A stretch of DNA of 64,000 bases from Flavobacteriales bacterium UBA6772 (GCA_905181765.1 CAJIYW010000009.1:33003-97002); one strand, 5' to 3'; counted from the first letter of the stretch, positions 28,627-39,465 are shown. Notes: generated by a model not told the origin, from the letters alone. Program-made: numbers and translations.

Positions 28627-29202
28627 TTAATACTGTACTAAAGAAGAAACTTCTTTTACATCGCTTATCTTTAATTCTCCTAACTTTATATTTCCAACTC
28701 GAACCCTAATTAAACGTAGTGTTGGTAAATTAACAGCAGCTGTCATTTTGCGAACCTGTCTAAATTTACCCTCTTTTATAATAATAGAAATCCAACTTGT
28801 GGGGCCATGCCTTTCATCTCTAATTTTTTGACTTCTTAGTGGAAAATTAGGATCTTCAATACAAAAAGCTTTTCCCGGCTTTGTTATATATTTTTCTCCT
28901 TTAACACCAATCTGTACTCCTTTTCTTAATTGTTCAATTTTATTTTCTGTAATCAAACCATCTACCTGCACATAATATTCTTTTTCATATTTATTACTTC
29001 TAATTTCTGCAGAAACTTTGCCACTTGTTGTCAGTAAAAGCAGTCCTTCAGAGGCCACATCTAAACGACCAATAGCCATGGTGCCCTCAGGAAAATTATA
29101 TAAATCACCTAACAAGGTTTTTTTTCTTTTAGCGGGATTTACAAATTGAGAAATCATTCCCCAAGGTTTGTGTATTATAAAATGACGGTGCTTTTCTATC
29201 AA
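28627..29202 (-). CDS. RsuA/RluE-family rRNA pseudouridine synthase
   Basis: This 191-residue protein has the catalytic Asp motif 'AIGRLDVASEGLLLLTT' (about residues 42-58) and 'KFRQVRKMTAAVNLPTLRLI' near the C-terminus, as in the RluE/RluF/RsuA group. It lacks an N-terminal S4 domain, so RluE (23S U2457) is the closest match. The precise target base is inferred. Confidence 0.87.
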   Translation of the reverse strand: MIEKHRHFIIHKPWGMISQFVNPAKRKKTLLGDLYNFPEGTMAIGRLDVASEGLLLLTTSGKVSAEIRSNKYEKEYYVQVDGLITENKIEQLRKGVQIGVKGEKYITKPGKAFCIEDPNFPLRSQKIRDERHGPTSWISIIIKEGKFRQVRKMTAAVNLPTLRLIRVRVGNIKLGELKISDVKEVSSLVQY

Positions 29203-29203
29203 A

Positions 29204-29995
29204 CTATAAAATTTTAATTTTAAAAGAAAAATAATTTTTTCCTTCAGATAAACGCATATTGTCTTCAGAAAATTTTTGATCTGTATAGGAAGTATATTGT
29301 GTAATAGGCTCTATACAAAGCATGTTTTCAACCTGTGTCCACAACATAAAGTTGCTAAAACCTGTGGTAGAAATTTCTAAATGGTTTCTATTTATGTTTT
29401 CTAATACAATTTTTTCAGTATTTAAAACAGGGTATGCATTGTGTCCTACGTCTTGAATTTCAGAAAGTGTAATTTTTTTACCATTAACAATTACTGTTTC
29501 TTTTCCAGAATTAGACAATAAAAAGGCAGGATGATACCCTAACATATATGGCATTCCTTTGTTAGAGGTAATTATAAAATCAATTTTTAAAGTATTATTT
29601 TCTAAGAGAAACTTTTTTTCAAACGTAAAGTCAAAAGGCCAAGAAAGATCTTTTTCTGTAGATTTTTTTGGAAACTTACTGTTACGAACTTTAGTGTTTT
29701 TTTGATATTCTTTAATATAGTGAGCTTTTTTTTCATCTGAAGAAACCAATACATATTCAAGTTCTCTTAACAAACCATGTTGGTCTTGAGTAGCATCACC
29801 TTTTTTAGTGTGGATCGTATATTTATTTTTAGAAGTGGGTCCAATAACAGGAAACATTTCAATATCAGAATTACCCCAACCCTTACTTCCTTTTTGATGA
29901 ATGTATTCTACACCTTCTTTTTTAAAACTAATCAATTCACCTTTTTCTATTGCGACTGCGCAATTATCGTTTTTTAAATATACTATAGAATTCAT
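29204..29995 (-). CDS. Aldose 1-epimerase (GalM-like) family protein
   Basis: The start chosen is Met at 29995 ('MNSIVYLKNDNCAVAI'). A longer open frame to 30136 would add a hydrophobic leader covering the recA upstream region and is less likely. The protein of about 263 residues has the mutarotase-like pattern with 'MFPVIGPTSKNKYTIH', 'QHGLLRELEY', 'GYHPAFLL' (His) and 'CIEPITQYTSY' (Glu), as in YeaD/LacX-type epimerases. The substrate is unknown. Confidence 0.82.
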   Translation of the reverse strand: MNSIVYLKNDNCAVAIEKGELISFKKEGVEYIHQKGSKGWGNSDIEMFPVIGPTSKNKYTIHTKKGDATQDQHGLLRELEYVLVSSDEKKAHYIKEYQKNTKVRNSKFPKKSTEKDLSWPFDFTFEKKFLLENNTLKIDFIITSNKGMPYMLGYHPAFLLSNSGKETVIVNGKKITLSEIQDVGHNAYPVLNTEKIVLENINRNHLEISTTGFSNFMLWTQVENMLCIEPITQYTSYTDQKFSEDNMRLSEGKNYFSFKIKIL

Positions 29996-30108
29996 TTTTT
30001 GTAAACTTTTTGTAAAAATAGTATAAATTTCAGTGTTATTTTTTAGGAAATTAATCTTAGATTTTTGTAACTTGTCGATCTTATTTAAAAATAAAACAAG
30101 CAATATTA

Positions 30109-31116
30109 ATGGCGGCAGATAAAGAAAAAACAGCAAAGTTAAAAGCTCTTCAACTTACATTAGATAAGTTAGACAAAACATACGGAAAAGGAGCTGTAAT
30201 GAAGTTAGGTGATGTAGTAACTGAAGACATAGATGCAATTTCGTCTGGTTCTTTAGGGTTAGATTTAGCCTTAGGTGTTGGCGGGTACCCAAGAGGAAGG
30301 GTTATTGAAATATATGGTCCAGAATCTTCTGGTAAAACTACCTTAACACTTCATGCAATTGCAGAGGCTCAAAAAGCTGGTGGAATTGCAGCATTTATTG
30401 ATGCAGAACATGCTTTTGATAAATTTTATGCAGAAAACCTAGGAGTAGATATAGATAATTTAATTATTTCTCAACCAGATCACGGTGAGCAAGCATTAGA
30501 AATTGCAGAAAATTTAATTCGTTCAGGGGCAATAGATATTGTTGTAATCGATTCTGTTGCAGCATTAACTCCAAAAGCAGAGATTGAAGGAGAAATGGGA
30601 GACTCTAAAATGGGGCTTCACGCACGTTTAATGTCTCAAGCATTGCGTAAATTAACAGGTACCATTTCTAAAACAAAATGTACTGTTATTTTTATCAACC
30701 AGTTGAGAGAAAAGATTGGAGTAATGTTTGGTAACCCAGAAACTACTACAGGTGGTAATGCATTAAAGTTTTATGCTTCTGTGCGTTTAGACATTAGAAG
30801 AAGAACACAAATTAAAGACGGAGACAAGGTTATTGGTAACAGCACAAAGGTTAAAGTTGTAAAAAATAAAGTGGCGCCACCGTTTCAAATTGCAGAATTT
30901 GACATTATGTATGGGTTAGGGATATCTAAAGTTGGTGAGATTTTAGACATTGGTGTAGAATTGGGTATTGTTAAGAAAAGCGGCTCTTGGTTTAGTTACG
31001 GAGAAACAAAATTAGGACAAGGTAGAGACGCGGTAAAAGGTTTAATTAAAGACAACCCTGAACTAGCTGAAGAACTTGAAGGAAAAATAAAAGATGCTAT
31101 TGAAAATCAAGAATAG
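30109..31116 (+). CDS. recA: Recombinase RecA
   Basis: This 335-residue protein polymerises on single-stranded DNA for homologous recombination and SOS induction. Walker A '[20 protein letters not shown]' lies near residues 65-85, Walker B '[20 protein letters not shown]' near 143-162, and the DNA-binding loop 2 region '[20 protein letters not shown]' near 205. The gene is divergent from the epimerase and followed by a terminator. Confidence 0.98.
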   Translation: MAADKEKTAKLKALQLTLDKLDKTYGKGAVMKLGDVVTEDIDAISSGSLGLDLALGVGGYPRGRVIEIYGPESSGKTTLTLHAIAEAQKAGGIAAFIDAEHAFDKFYAENLGVDIDNLIISQPDHGEQALEIAENLIRSGAIDIVVIDSVAALTPKAEIEGEMGDSKMGLHARLMSQALRKLTGTISKTKCTVIFINQLREKIGVMFGNPETTTGGNALKFYASVRLDIRRRTQIKDGDKVIGNSTKVKVVKNKVAPPFQIAEFDIMYGLGISKVGEILDIGVELGIVKKSGSWFSYGETKLGQGRDAVKGLIKDNPELAEELEGKIKDAIENQE

Positions 31117-31143
31117 GTTTTAAAAGTTCTATATATTTTTAAT

Positions 31144-31183
31144 AAACTGCTGTAGAATTAATCAATCTATAGCAGTTTTTTAT
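31144..31183 (+). terminator. Terminator after recA
   Basis: A 13-base stem, 31144-31156 with 31166-31178 (one G-T pair), is followed by T residues. It starts 27 bases after the recA stop and 49 bases before the next gene. Confidence 0.75.
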
Positions 31184-31192
31184 ATTTAAGCG

Positions 31193-31729
31193 ATGATTGA
31201 TATAACAGAAAGCTTGCAATTAAAACCGGTTTTAAGTTCAGATGCTAAAACTCTTTTCACACTAATGAAAGAGATTTATCCACTGGCTTACAGTCATTTT
31301 TGGACCGATCAAGGAGATTGGTATGTAAATACTCAATATTGTGAAAAGAATATTTTAAAGGAACTTTTAGAAGAAAACTCTGAAGATTATTTTATTCTTT
31401 TTAATAACGAGGTTATTGGCAACTTTAGATTTATTTGGGATGAAAAATTAACAGGTTTATCAAAAGAAAATCAATTAAAATTGCATAGAATTTATCTTCA
31501 CCCAAAAGCACAAGGAAACGGAATTGGTAAAACACTACTTGCTTGGTTAGATGCTAAAGCACTAAGAAAAGGGTATGAAATTATTTGGCTAGACGCTATG
31601 GACGCTCAATTTAAAGTATTTCAATTTTATAAAAAATTAGGGTATAGCTATCATTCTCATGTTTTTTTAACTTTTGATTTTTTACACGTAGCTGTTCGAA
31701 AGATGAGTCAAATTTATAAAAAACTATAA
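31193..31729 (+). CDS. GNAT family N-acetyltransferase
   Basis: This 178-residue protein has the acetyl-CoA binding pattern 'LHRIYLHPKAQGNGIGKTLL' (about residues 101-120) and 'WLDAMDAQFKVFQFYKKLGY', typical of GNAT enzymes acting on small molecules or protein termini. The substrate is not predictable. It converges on dut with a gap of 3 bases. Confidence 0.88.
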   Translation: MIDITESLQLKPVLSSDAKTLFTLMKEIYPLAYSHFWTDQGDWYVNTQYCEKNILKELLEENSEDYFILFNNEVIGNFRFIWDEKLTGLSKENQLKLHRIYLHPKAQGNGIGKTLLAWLDAKALRKGYEIIWLDAMDAQFKVFQFYKKLGYSYHSHVFLTFDFLHVAVRKMSQIYKKL

Positions 31730-31732
31730 TTT

Positions 31733-32164
31733 TTAGACACCCGTGCTTCCAAAACCACTAGCGCCACGCTCTGTCTCAGATAAAACAGTAACCTCTTGCC
31801 AGTTTACGCGTTCGTGTTTTGCAATAACCAATTGTGCTATTCTTTCACCATCATTTATAATAAACGCTTCTTTAGAAAGGTTTACAAGAATTACACCAAT
31901 TTCTCCTCTATAATCTGCATCTACAGTTCCTGGAGAATTTAAAACACTAATTCCTTTTTTAGCCGCTAAACCGCTTCTTGGTCTTACCTGTGCTTCAAAA
32001 CCAATAGGTAAAGCTATAAATAAACCCGTTCTTACAACAGCCCTTTCTAAGGACTGTAATACAATACTACTTTCTATATTTGCTCTTAAATCCATTCCTG
32101 CAGCCCCATCGGTCTCGTAATTAGGTGTTGCGTGTTTCGATTTATTGATAATTTGTACGTTCAT
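31733..32164 (-). CDS. dut: Deoxyuridine 5'-triphosphate nucleotidohydrolase (dUTPase)
   Basis: Trimeric dUTPase hydrolyses dUTP to dUMP and keeps uracil out of DNA. The start at 32164 (MNVQIINKS) gives 143 residues, the usual length; an upstream Met at 32203 adds a leader that family members lack. Motifs 'GMDLRA', '[20 protein letters not shown]' (uracil pocket and catalytic Asp) and the C-terminal P-loop-like '[10 protein letters not shown]' are intact. Confidence 0.95.
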   Translation of the reverse strand: MNVQIINKSKHATPNYETDGAAGMDLRANIESSIVLQSLERAVVRTGLFIALPIGFEAQVRPRSGLAAKKGISVLNSPGTVDADYRGEIGVILVNLSKEAFIINDGERIAQLVIAKHERVNWQEVTVLSETERGASGFGSTGV

Positions 32165-32232
32165 TTTTAGTAAATAATTTACTACAAATATAATAATTCG
32201 CAATAGGATATATCATTAGACACTAATTTTAT

Positions 32233-32240
32233 TACTTTTG
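32233..32240 (+). promoter_or_regulatory. Putative -7 box of gpsA
   Basis: TACTTTTG matches TAnnTTTG and lies 16 bases before the ATG at 32257. No TTG -33 element is evident. Confidence 0.4.
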
Positions 32241-32256
32241 AAGCTTAAACGAAGGA

Positions 32257-33255
32257 ATGATGAATGATCAGAAAAAAATAGCGGTTTTAGGTGGAGGAAG
32301 TTGGGCTACTGCAATTGTAAAGATGTTATCAGAAAACTCAGACATGGTTGGTTGGTATATGAGAAGTGGTTTTGCAATAGAACATATAAAGGAAAACAAC
32401 CATAATCCAAAATACCTTAGAGCAGCAGATGTGTATGCAGATCAATTAGATTTGTCAAACGACATTAATAGTATTGTTTCTAGTTATGACGTACTTATTT
32501 TCGCAATTCCGTCTGCTTTTTTAATGAGTGAACTTAAAAACCTAACAGAACCATTAAAGAATAAAATTATTTTTTCTGCAATTAAAGGAATTGTGCCAGA
32601 AACAGGCTTAATTGTTGGCGAACATTTTCATAAAGAGCACGCTGTTCCTTTCGAAAATATTGGCGTAATAACTGGACCTTGCCACGCAGAAGAGGTTGCA
32701 ATGGAGCGGTTGTCTTATTTAACAATTGCCAGTCAGAATGAAGAGCATGCAGAATTTATGAGCAATTCTTTAAAAAGCTGGTACATAAGAACTAAGATTT
32801 CCGACGATATTATTGGTACAGAATATGCGGCCATGTTAAAAAACATATATGCGGTTGCAGCAGGAATTGCACACGGTTTAGGCTATGGTGATAATTTTCA
32901 AGCGGTTTTAATGAGTAATGCAATTAGAGAAATGAAACGCTTTATTAAAAAAGTACACAAAATGAAAAGGAACATTAATAACTCTGCTTATTTAGGAGAT
33001 TTATTGGTTACGGGTTATTCTGTTTTTAGTAGAAATAGACAGTTTGGCAATATGATTGGGAAGGGATATACTGTAAAATCTGCTCAAATGGAGATGAGTA
33101 TGATTGCAGAAGGATATTATGCAATAAATAGCGCTTTTAAAATGAAGGAAGAAAATGGCGCAGATACACCAATTATTAATGCTGTTTATAACGTATTGTA
33201 CAATCATACAAATGCTAAAAAAGAATTCGAAAAGTTGACGAATACATTAGATTAA
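32257..33255 (+). CDS. gpsA: NAD(P)H-dependent glycerol-3-phosphate dehydrogenase
   Basis: This 332-residue cytosolic enzyme reduces dihydroxyacetone phosphate to glycerol 3-phosphate for phospholipid synthesis. It has the N-terminal dinucleotide motif 'AVLGGGSWATAIVKML', 'ITGPCHAEEVAMERLSYLTI', and the catalytic Lys region 'EYAAMLKNIYAVAAGIAHGL' (about residue 195). The Met-Met-Asn start is at 32257; the second Met is an equally good start. Confidence 0.93.
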   Translation: MMNDQKKIAVLGGGSWATAIVKMLSENSDMVGWYMRSGFAIEHIKENNHNPKYLRAADVYADQLDLSNDINSIVSSYDVLIFAIPSAFLMSELKNLTEPLKNKIIFSAIKGIVPETGLIVGEHFHKEHAVPFENIGVITGPCHAEEVAMERLSYLTIASQNEEHAEFMSNSLKSWYIRTKISDDIIGTEYAAMLKNIYAVAAGIAHGLGYGDNFQAVLMSNAIREMKRFIKKVHKMKRNINNSAYLGDLLVTGYSVFSRNRQFGNMIGKGYTVKSAQMEMSMIAEGYYAINSAFKMKEENGADTPIINAVYNVLYNHTNAKKEFEKLTNTLD

Positions 33256-33298
33256 TTGTTTAATTTTGAACATTATTATGTTTTATTAAACAAATACA

Positions 33299-33958
33299 AT
33301 GAAAACAATACAAGAAGTTGTAGAGGGGACTATTAGAAAAACACCTTTTATAGAAGAGGCGTTAAACGAGAAATTAATAAACGTTTCTTCTTTAGCAAGA
33401 ATTATTTTACCAGAAGTGTCTGAGGCTTTAAAGAAAGATGTCAAAGTCGGTGCGGTAATGATGGCAATTAATCGGTTATCTCCAGCAAGTGAGTTGCGTA
33501 TTAGAAAAAACATTAAAAAATTAGCACTAGATTTAGGAGATGTAATTGTACGGTCAGACTTATGTGATTTTACTTTTAAAAACACGCCATCACTTTTAAA
33601 AGAAATTGCAAAGATTTTAACCAAATCTTCAGAAAGTTCAGATTATTTTTTAACAGTTTCTCAAGGTATTTTTGAAACAAATATTGTTACCAGTAAAAAC
33701 CTACAACCTTTTGTAAATGAAATTTTCGAAAAAGAGAATTTAATTGCCAACGTTTTAGAACTGGCTTCTTTAACAATAAAACTCCCAAAAGAAAACCAAG
33801 AACAATCAGGTATTTATTATTTTATATTAAAGCAACTCGCCTGGGCAGACATTTCTTTACAAGAAATTATTTCTACAACAAATGAAATGACAATTGTTGT
33901 GAAAGAAAAAGATATTAATCAAACTTTTGCTATTTTAATGGATATGAAACTGAAGTAA
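33299..33958 (+). CDS. Conserved hypothetical protein, ACT-domain-like ends
   Basis: I do not recognise a defined family with certainty. The 219 residues begin with a helical segment 'LNEKLINVSSLARIILPEVS' and 'AINRL', then two beta-alpha segments: 'LVxxxF'-free first half and a C-terminal 'MTIVVKEKDINQTFAILMDM' that looks like the end of an ACT domain, as in aspartate kinase regulatory parts. No catalytic motif is seen. It lies 43 bases after gpsA and 3 bases before the MFS gene, so it is probably in one transcript with them. Confidence 0.55.
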   Translation: MKTIQEVVEGTIRKTPFIEEALNEKLINVSSLARIILPEVSEALKKDVKVGAVMMAINRLSPASELRIRKNIKKLALDLGDVIVRSDLCDFTFKNTPSLLKEIAKILTKSSESSDYFLTVSQGIFETNIVTSKNLQPFVNEIFEKENLIANVLELASLTIKLPKENQEQSGIYYFILKQLAWADISLQEIISTTNEMTIVVKEKDINQTFAILMDMKLK

Positions 33959-33961
33959 TAT

Positions 33962-35230
33962 ATGAGCAAACAAGATCCCTATGCGGCGCTTAGAATAAAA
34001 GAATTTAATGTTTTTTTATTCGTACGTTTTCTTCTGGTTTTTGGTTGGTCTATGCAGTTTATTGTCATAGAGTGGCAGGTGTATTCGATTACCAAAGACC
34101 CACTTTCCTTAGGAATTATTGGTTTAATGGAAATTATTCCGGCTTTTTCAATGGCTTTATTTGCGGGTCACGTTGTAGATCAAAGAGAAAAAAGAAACCT
34201 GCTAGCCATTTGCACCGCCGCTTTTTCTTTAATTAGTTTGGGCCTGTTTCTATTAACCACAGAAAGCATTATTGCTAGTTGGTCTGTAAACGCTGTTTTA
34301 TATTCAATTTACGGGTTGGTGTTTTTTGGCGGGTTCTTACGCGCGTTTTTCGGACCCACAATTTTTTCTTTAGTAGCCTTATTGGTTCCTAAAAAAATAT
34401 ATCACAACGCGGCAACCTGGAGCACAAGTACCTGGAAGACCGCATCTGTTTCTGGCGCACTTGCTGCGGGTTTCTTAATCGGTATTATTGGTGTAGATAA
34501 AACATTGTGTCTTGTTTTTATCTTAGTTATATTGTCTTTAATTTGTACCTTTTTTATTAAAAAGAAACCGATTTTAAATAAAAAAATTGGTGAGCCAATG
34601 AAGGAGAGTTTAAAAGCAGGGGTTCGTTTTGTTTTTCAAAACAAGGCAATTTTAGGGGTGCTAACCCTAGATATGATTGCTGTTTTATTTGGAGGGACTG
34701 TTGCTATTTTATCCGTTTTTGCTCAAGATGTTTTAAAGGTTGGGCCAGAAGGTTTTGGTATTTTAAATGCTTCTATTTCTATGGGAAGTATTGTAACCAT
34801 GTTTTTAACCACCTATATACCTATAAATAAAAACACAGGTAAAAAAATGCTAATTTCTGTTTTTATCTTTGGATTAAGTATTATTGCTTTTGGGCTTTCT
34901 TCTCTTTTTTGGGTAAGTGTGCTGGCTTTATTTTTAAGTGGTGCCGCAGACGGAATTTCTATGGTAATTAGACAAACCATTTTACAATTAAAAACACCAG
35001 ACGATATGCGTGGTAGGGTTTCTTCTGTAAACTCTATGTTTGTTGGCTCTTCTAATGAGTTGGGTGCTTTTGAAAGTGGTTTAGCGGCGAAGTTAATCGG
35101 ACCCGTAGCCGCTGTTGTTTTTGGCGGAACCATGACAATAATTACAGTGGTAACCACCGGTATTGTAAATCCGGTGTTGTTGGATTTAGACCTAACAAAA
35201 GAAATTGAAGAAAACGAAAACGAAACATAA
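33962..35230 (+). CDS. MFS transporter of the EntS-like (MFS_3) group
   Basis: This 422-residue protein has about 12 membrane helices. The loop 2-3 motif 'GHVVDQREKRNLLA' is a variant of the MFS G-x3-D-R-x-G-R-R signature, and 'MRGRVSSVNSMFVGSSNELG' is typical of the EntS-type exporter branch. The cargo is unknown; members export siderophores or drugs. It follows the ACT-like gene with a 3-base gap. Confidence 0.88.
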   Translation: MSKQDPYAALRIKEFNVFLFVRFLLVFGWSMQFIVIEWQVYSITKDPLSLGIIGLMEIIPAFSMALFAGHVVDQREKRNLLAICTAAFSLISLGLFLLTTESIIASWSVNAVLYSIYGLVFFGGFLRAFFGPTIFSLVALLVPKKIYHNAATWSTSTWKTASVSGALAAGFLIGIIGVDKTLCLVFILVILSLICTFFIKKKPILNKKIGEPMKESLKAGVRFVFQNKAILGVLTLDMIAVLFGGTVAILSVFAQDVLKVGPEGFGILNASISMGSIVTMFLTTYIPINKNTGKKMLISVFIFGLSIIAFGLSSLFWVSVLALFLSGAADGISMVIRQTILQLKTPDDMRGRVSSVNSMFVGSSNELGAFESGLAAKLIGPVAAVVFGGTMTIITVVTTGIVNPVLLDLDLTKEIEENENET

Positions 35231-35419
35231 TACGTTCTTTTTAAGGCATCATTTTTTATATATAGTTAGAAAAATATTCTATAAAATATTCGTATATTTT
35301 TTACTGTTTTCAACTGCTTTAGTTCATACTAAAAGCTTTTTTTATCAAGAAGCCATTTATTCTATCGAAAAAAGGACGTTTTATTTTAAAAAAATTAAAA
35401 AGCGTTTCTTCTCTGCAAC

Positions 35420-35961
35420 ACATCGTTAATCACAAAAAAAAAGTTGTGTTTGAAACAAGGGGTTACACTAAAAGTTGTTTTTTTGAAAGAAAAACAAGAG
35501 ACCTTAGGCGGTATAGAAACCTATACAAAGAGGAGCCTTAATAAAACCATTGGTTTTAAAGACTTCTAGACTCACCAAAAGCACTATATGCTTTTGCATC
35601 TGTCATAAATGAGGGTAAAACCTGTGTTTTTGGAGACAAGTTGTGTTTATTTTTGGGTTATAATAAAAAGGGTTTTACAGAGATTGAATCTTTCGACTTA
35701 AAAACAGCGCAATGGAAAAAAGAAGGAACTCTTTTTGGGTAGATGAGAAAACTAGCAATAACCAAGGATAAAGAATTTATTTATTTGCAAGAAGATGGTA
35801 AAATAATAACATTCAAACCAAAAACAAAAGCCTTAAAAAAGTATAACATAGACCTAAAAATAAAGGGTTCTGAAATGCATTTTAGTAACGAAAAACTTTA
35901 TATTATTGGAGGTTTTTAGCTAGAAGATTATAGAAAAGCACTTTCCAAAGTCTTTTATTAA
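35420..35961 (+). pseudogene. Decayed kelch/beta-propeller protein gene
   Basis: One frame from about 35567 reads 'LYAFASVINEGKTCVFGDKL', 'FTEIESFDLKTAQWKKEGTL' and 'MHFSNEKLYIIGGF', the pattern of kelch repeats. TAG stops interrupt it at 35740-35742 and 35917-35919, and it ends at 35961. Upstream (35420-35566) related coding sense such as 'QETLGGIETY' appears in a different frame, so there is at least one frameshift as well. Nonsense codons plus shifts mark a real pseudogene rather than a single read error. The rest of the 35231-36101 gap shows nothing recognisable beyond a hydrophobic segment near 35260-35340, which may be the old signal region. Confidence 0.7.
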
Positions 35962-36101
35962 TTATGTAATTAAATAGGTTTTTTTTATTAAAAATATAAT
36001 TATATAACGTTTAGTATAACAATAATACCATTTTCTTATTATTATTTACCTAGATGTTAAAAACCGTTAGAATTTTAACCGAAAACAGTTATTAAAAGCA
36101 G

Positions 36102-36109
36102 TATATTTG
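36102..36109 (+). promoter_or_regulatory. Putative -7 box of the subtilase gene
   Basis: TATATTTG matches TAnnTTTG and lies 34 bases before the ATG at 36144. No TTG -33 element is clear. Confidence 0.45.
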
Positions 36110-36143
36110 TTCTGTCAAAAACCAAAAACATTAAACAAACACC

Positions 36144-39100
36144 ATGAAAAAACATAACTTTAAGTATTTAACTGTTTTGTTTCTATTACTATCTGTTTCA
36201 ATACTTGCTCAAAACAAGAAAGAAAAAAAACAAATAATAAAAAAGTATAAATTAAAGGAACTAAATATTTTAAAAGAAAAATATTCAGAAGCTTACTATA
36301 AAGAAAAAAACAAAGCATTATTACTTGCCTCTAAAAAGGGTTGGAAGACTAGTTATATAAATGATAATGGTTCTTACTTCGAGCTGATTCGTGTTTCTGA
36401 GGAGGGAAAACCACTGTATTATAGAACATTTAATATAGATGCCGCCGCGTCTACAAGAACTAATTTTTTACACAATAACGGAGGTCTAGGATTAAATATT
36501 GAAGGACAAGGTATGACCGCCCATGTTTGGGACGGTGGTATTGCAAGGGCTACACACCAAGAATATTTTGGAGATGGAGAGGAAAGCAGGTTCTCTGTAG
36601 GAGATGGTTCTGCAGATTTAAGTTTTCATGCCGCGCACGTTACAGGAACAATGATTGCTTCTGGAGTAGATCCATTAGCAAAGGGTATGGCGCCTAAGGC
36701 CACTGCTGTTGGTTATGATTGGAACAATGATGAAGCGGAAGTAACGACAGCCGCTGCGAATGGAATGTTAATATCAAACCACTCTTATGGTTATGCTGTA
36801 AGGGATGATGACGGGGAGCCGTTACTTCCAGCGTTCTATTTTGGAGGATATATTAATGAATCTAGAATTTGGGATAATATTGCGTACAATGCGCCATATT
36901 ATTTAATGGTCACCTCTGCGGGTAATAATGGATCTGACAACCTTGTAAATTCAGACCCTTTAGAGGGTGATAATGCTTTTGATAAATTAACAGGAAATAC
37001 AACATCAAAAAACAATTTAGTAATTGCAAATGGAAATGATGCTATAATAAATACAAATGGTACGTTGGCATCTGTTTCAGTAAGTTCAGGGAGCTCGGAG
37101 GGGCCTACAGATGATCTCAGGGTAAAACCAGATCTTATGGGAAATGGAACCGGTTTATATTCTACCTATGAAACAAGTGATAGTGCATATAGATCAATTT
37201 CAGGTACTTCAATGGCGTCTCCAAATGTTGCGGGTTCTTTATTATTGCTACAACAATATTATAATGAAACCTATGGGAGCTTTATGAGAGCCTCCACCTT
37301 AAAAGGTTTAGCTTTGCATACCGCAGATGACGTTGCTGCCGAAGGGCCAGACGCAGCTTCTGGCTGGGGTTTAATGAATGCTAAAAAAGCAGCAGAAACA
37401 GTTACAAAAAAAGGTTTTCAGTCTATAATTTCAGAAATTGAGTTAGTAAATGAGAGTACTTACACAGTGGTGGTTAAATCAGATGGAATAGGGCCTTTAT
37501 CGGCTTCGATTTCTTGGACAGATTTACCAGGGGTTGCAAATACAGGGGTAGTAAATGACCCAACTCCGGTTTTAGTGCAGGATTTAGATATTAAGGTTAC
37601 AAACTCTTCCGGAGAAACTACAGCAACTTTTTTACCCTGGAAACTCACTTCTGTTAACACCAATGAAAAAGGAGATAATATAGTAGACCCTTATGAAAGA
37701 GTAGATATAGAAAACGCTTCTGGAGAATATACGATTACAATTAGCCACAAGGGAACTTTGCAAGGAGGCGTGCAAAAAGTATCGTTAATTGTTACAGGGG
37801 TGTCTTCAGGAATCGCTTTATTGACAAGCCAAAGCAATCAAACATCTTGCGATAATTCAGTTACATTTGATTTTAATTATGTTGAAACAATTGGAGGAAC
37901 TACCGTCTTCTCAGTATCAGGCCTTCCGGCGAACGCAAATGTAAATTTATCTAACAGTTCCATGAGTTCAGATGGAAACTTTACAGCAACTTTTGGAAAT
38001 TTAGACAATGTTATGCCTGGTTTGTATACTATAAATTTAACAGGAACCAACGGGAACGAGACCACAACAACACCTATCCAGTTAAGGGTAATACACCAAT
38101 CCTTTTTAGGGGCGAAAATTTTACCATCATACCCTACAAATGGTTTATCTGGAGTTACAGCGGCAAAAATGGACCTTTCTTGGCAAAACAACAACAATGC
38201 AGAAACGTATTTGGTAGAGGTTTCAGAAAGCCCTTCGTTCAACACAATTTTATTTTCTGAAACTAGCTACGATTCAAAATTCACAATCGAAGGAATTCAA
38301 AATAATACTGTTTATTATTGGAGAATAAAACCTGAGAATTCTTGTGTTTCTGGAGATTACTCCCCAATATATAGTTTTCAAACAGGAATAAGTGACTGTT
38401 CTAGAACATATGAGGCGACAGATTTTTCATCAGCAAGCATGGATACTATCGCGGGTGTTACTGCCCTTGTTCCAATGAACGTATTAGACAATGCAATTAT
38501 TGATAAGATTATCGTAAACACAGATATTAGTCATACCTGGCCGGGAGATTTGACAATCTCTTTAAAGGCACCAGGGAGTATAAATAAAGGGGTTATTTTA
38601 TTCACAAGCCCCTGTTCAGGAGACGGTGTTCCAGATATTCAGAATATTACAATTGATGATGCGGCAGACGAGCTAGCTTGTAGTAGTAATGTTCCTGCAG
38701 TTTCAGGAATCTGTTGCTCCAGAAAATAACATGAGCCTACCTTTTTACGGAGAAGATGCTATTGGTGTATGGGAGCTAGTTCTTTTTGATGCATACAATG
38801 GGGACGGAGGCCAAATAAACAGCGCTAGCATTACTCTTTGTGATTTGAAAGTAAACACAAATATACCTTCTCTAGAGCTTTCAAACGTTATCGTTGAGAA
38901 GAATACGAGCTATACAATTTCGGCTGAAAATATGCTTGCCACTACAGATGGAGAGTTTTCTAGTACACAAGTATATACTTTAGTAACGTTGCCTCAAAAA
39001 GGATTTTTAGAATATGAGGGAACTGTTTTATCTGTGGGAGATACATTTGTACAAAAAAAACTATCAAAAGGTGCTTTAAAATACATCAACACACAGGACA

Positions 39101-39465
39101 CTGCTTTTAGTGATGAGTTTATAGTAGATGTAGTGAATGCAGCAAAAGGATGGTTGCCAGATAACACAGTAAGCATACGAGAGGCTACTTTAAACATAGA
39201 TAGCAATACGCTTCAAGGGGTTTCTTTTTGGCCGAACCCTGTTAAAAATATTTTTAATGTTAAAATTACAAATCCAGATGCTGAAAAAGTATTTATAAGC
39301 TTGTTTGACTTGCAAGGAAGAGAGATTCTACAAGTGTCTGAGGCGTCTAATAGCGCAACTTTCACAAAGGAAATAAATTTAAGAAATATCTCATCCGGTA
39401 TTTATTTATTAAGTGTTCAACAAGGAAAGAAGAAATCAATAAATAAGATTATAGTTTCTAATTAA
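36144..39465 (+). pseudogene. Secreted S8 subtilisin-like protease with type IX sorting domain, one frameshift
   Basis: A signal peptide (residues 1-22) is followed by an S8 domain with Asp130 (in 'HVWDGG'), His162 (in 'FHAAHVTGTM'), Asn261 (in 'SAGNNG') and Ser356 (in 'GTSMASP'). Fibronectin-like segments come next, including 'YYWRIKPENSC', then a proprotein-convertase P domain ('NTDISHTWPGDLTISLKAP'). The frame breaks near 38706 and continues from 'SVAPENNMSLPFYGEDAIGV' to the end at 39465. The tail has the type IX Por-sorting pattern 'FWPNPVKNIFNV' and 'LRNISSGIYLLSVQQGKK'. Removing one base near 38711 joins the parts into about 1106 residues. The truncated 861-residue form keeps the catalytic triad but would lose export through the outer membrane. 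Confidence 0.85.

Noticed and set aside
29996-30136. Hydrophobic N-terminal extension of the epimerase
   Set aside because: It would cover the upstream region of divergent recA, and the family starts at the Met at 29995.
32165-32203. Upstream start for dut
   Set aside because: The extra 13 residues are absent from dUTPases; the Met at 32164 gives the normal length.
35205-35429. 74-residue open frame starting inside the MFS gene
   Set aside because: It overlaps the exporter, has biased Phe/Lys composition and runs into the kelch pseudogene region; at most it contains the old signal peptide.
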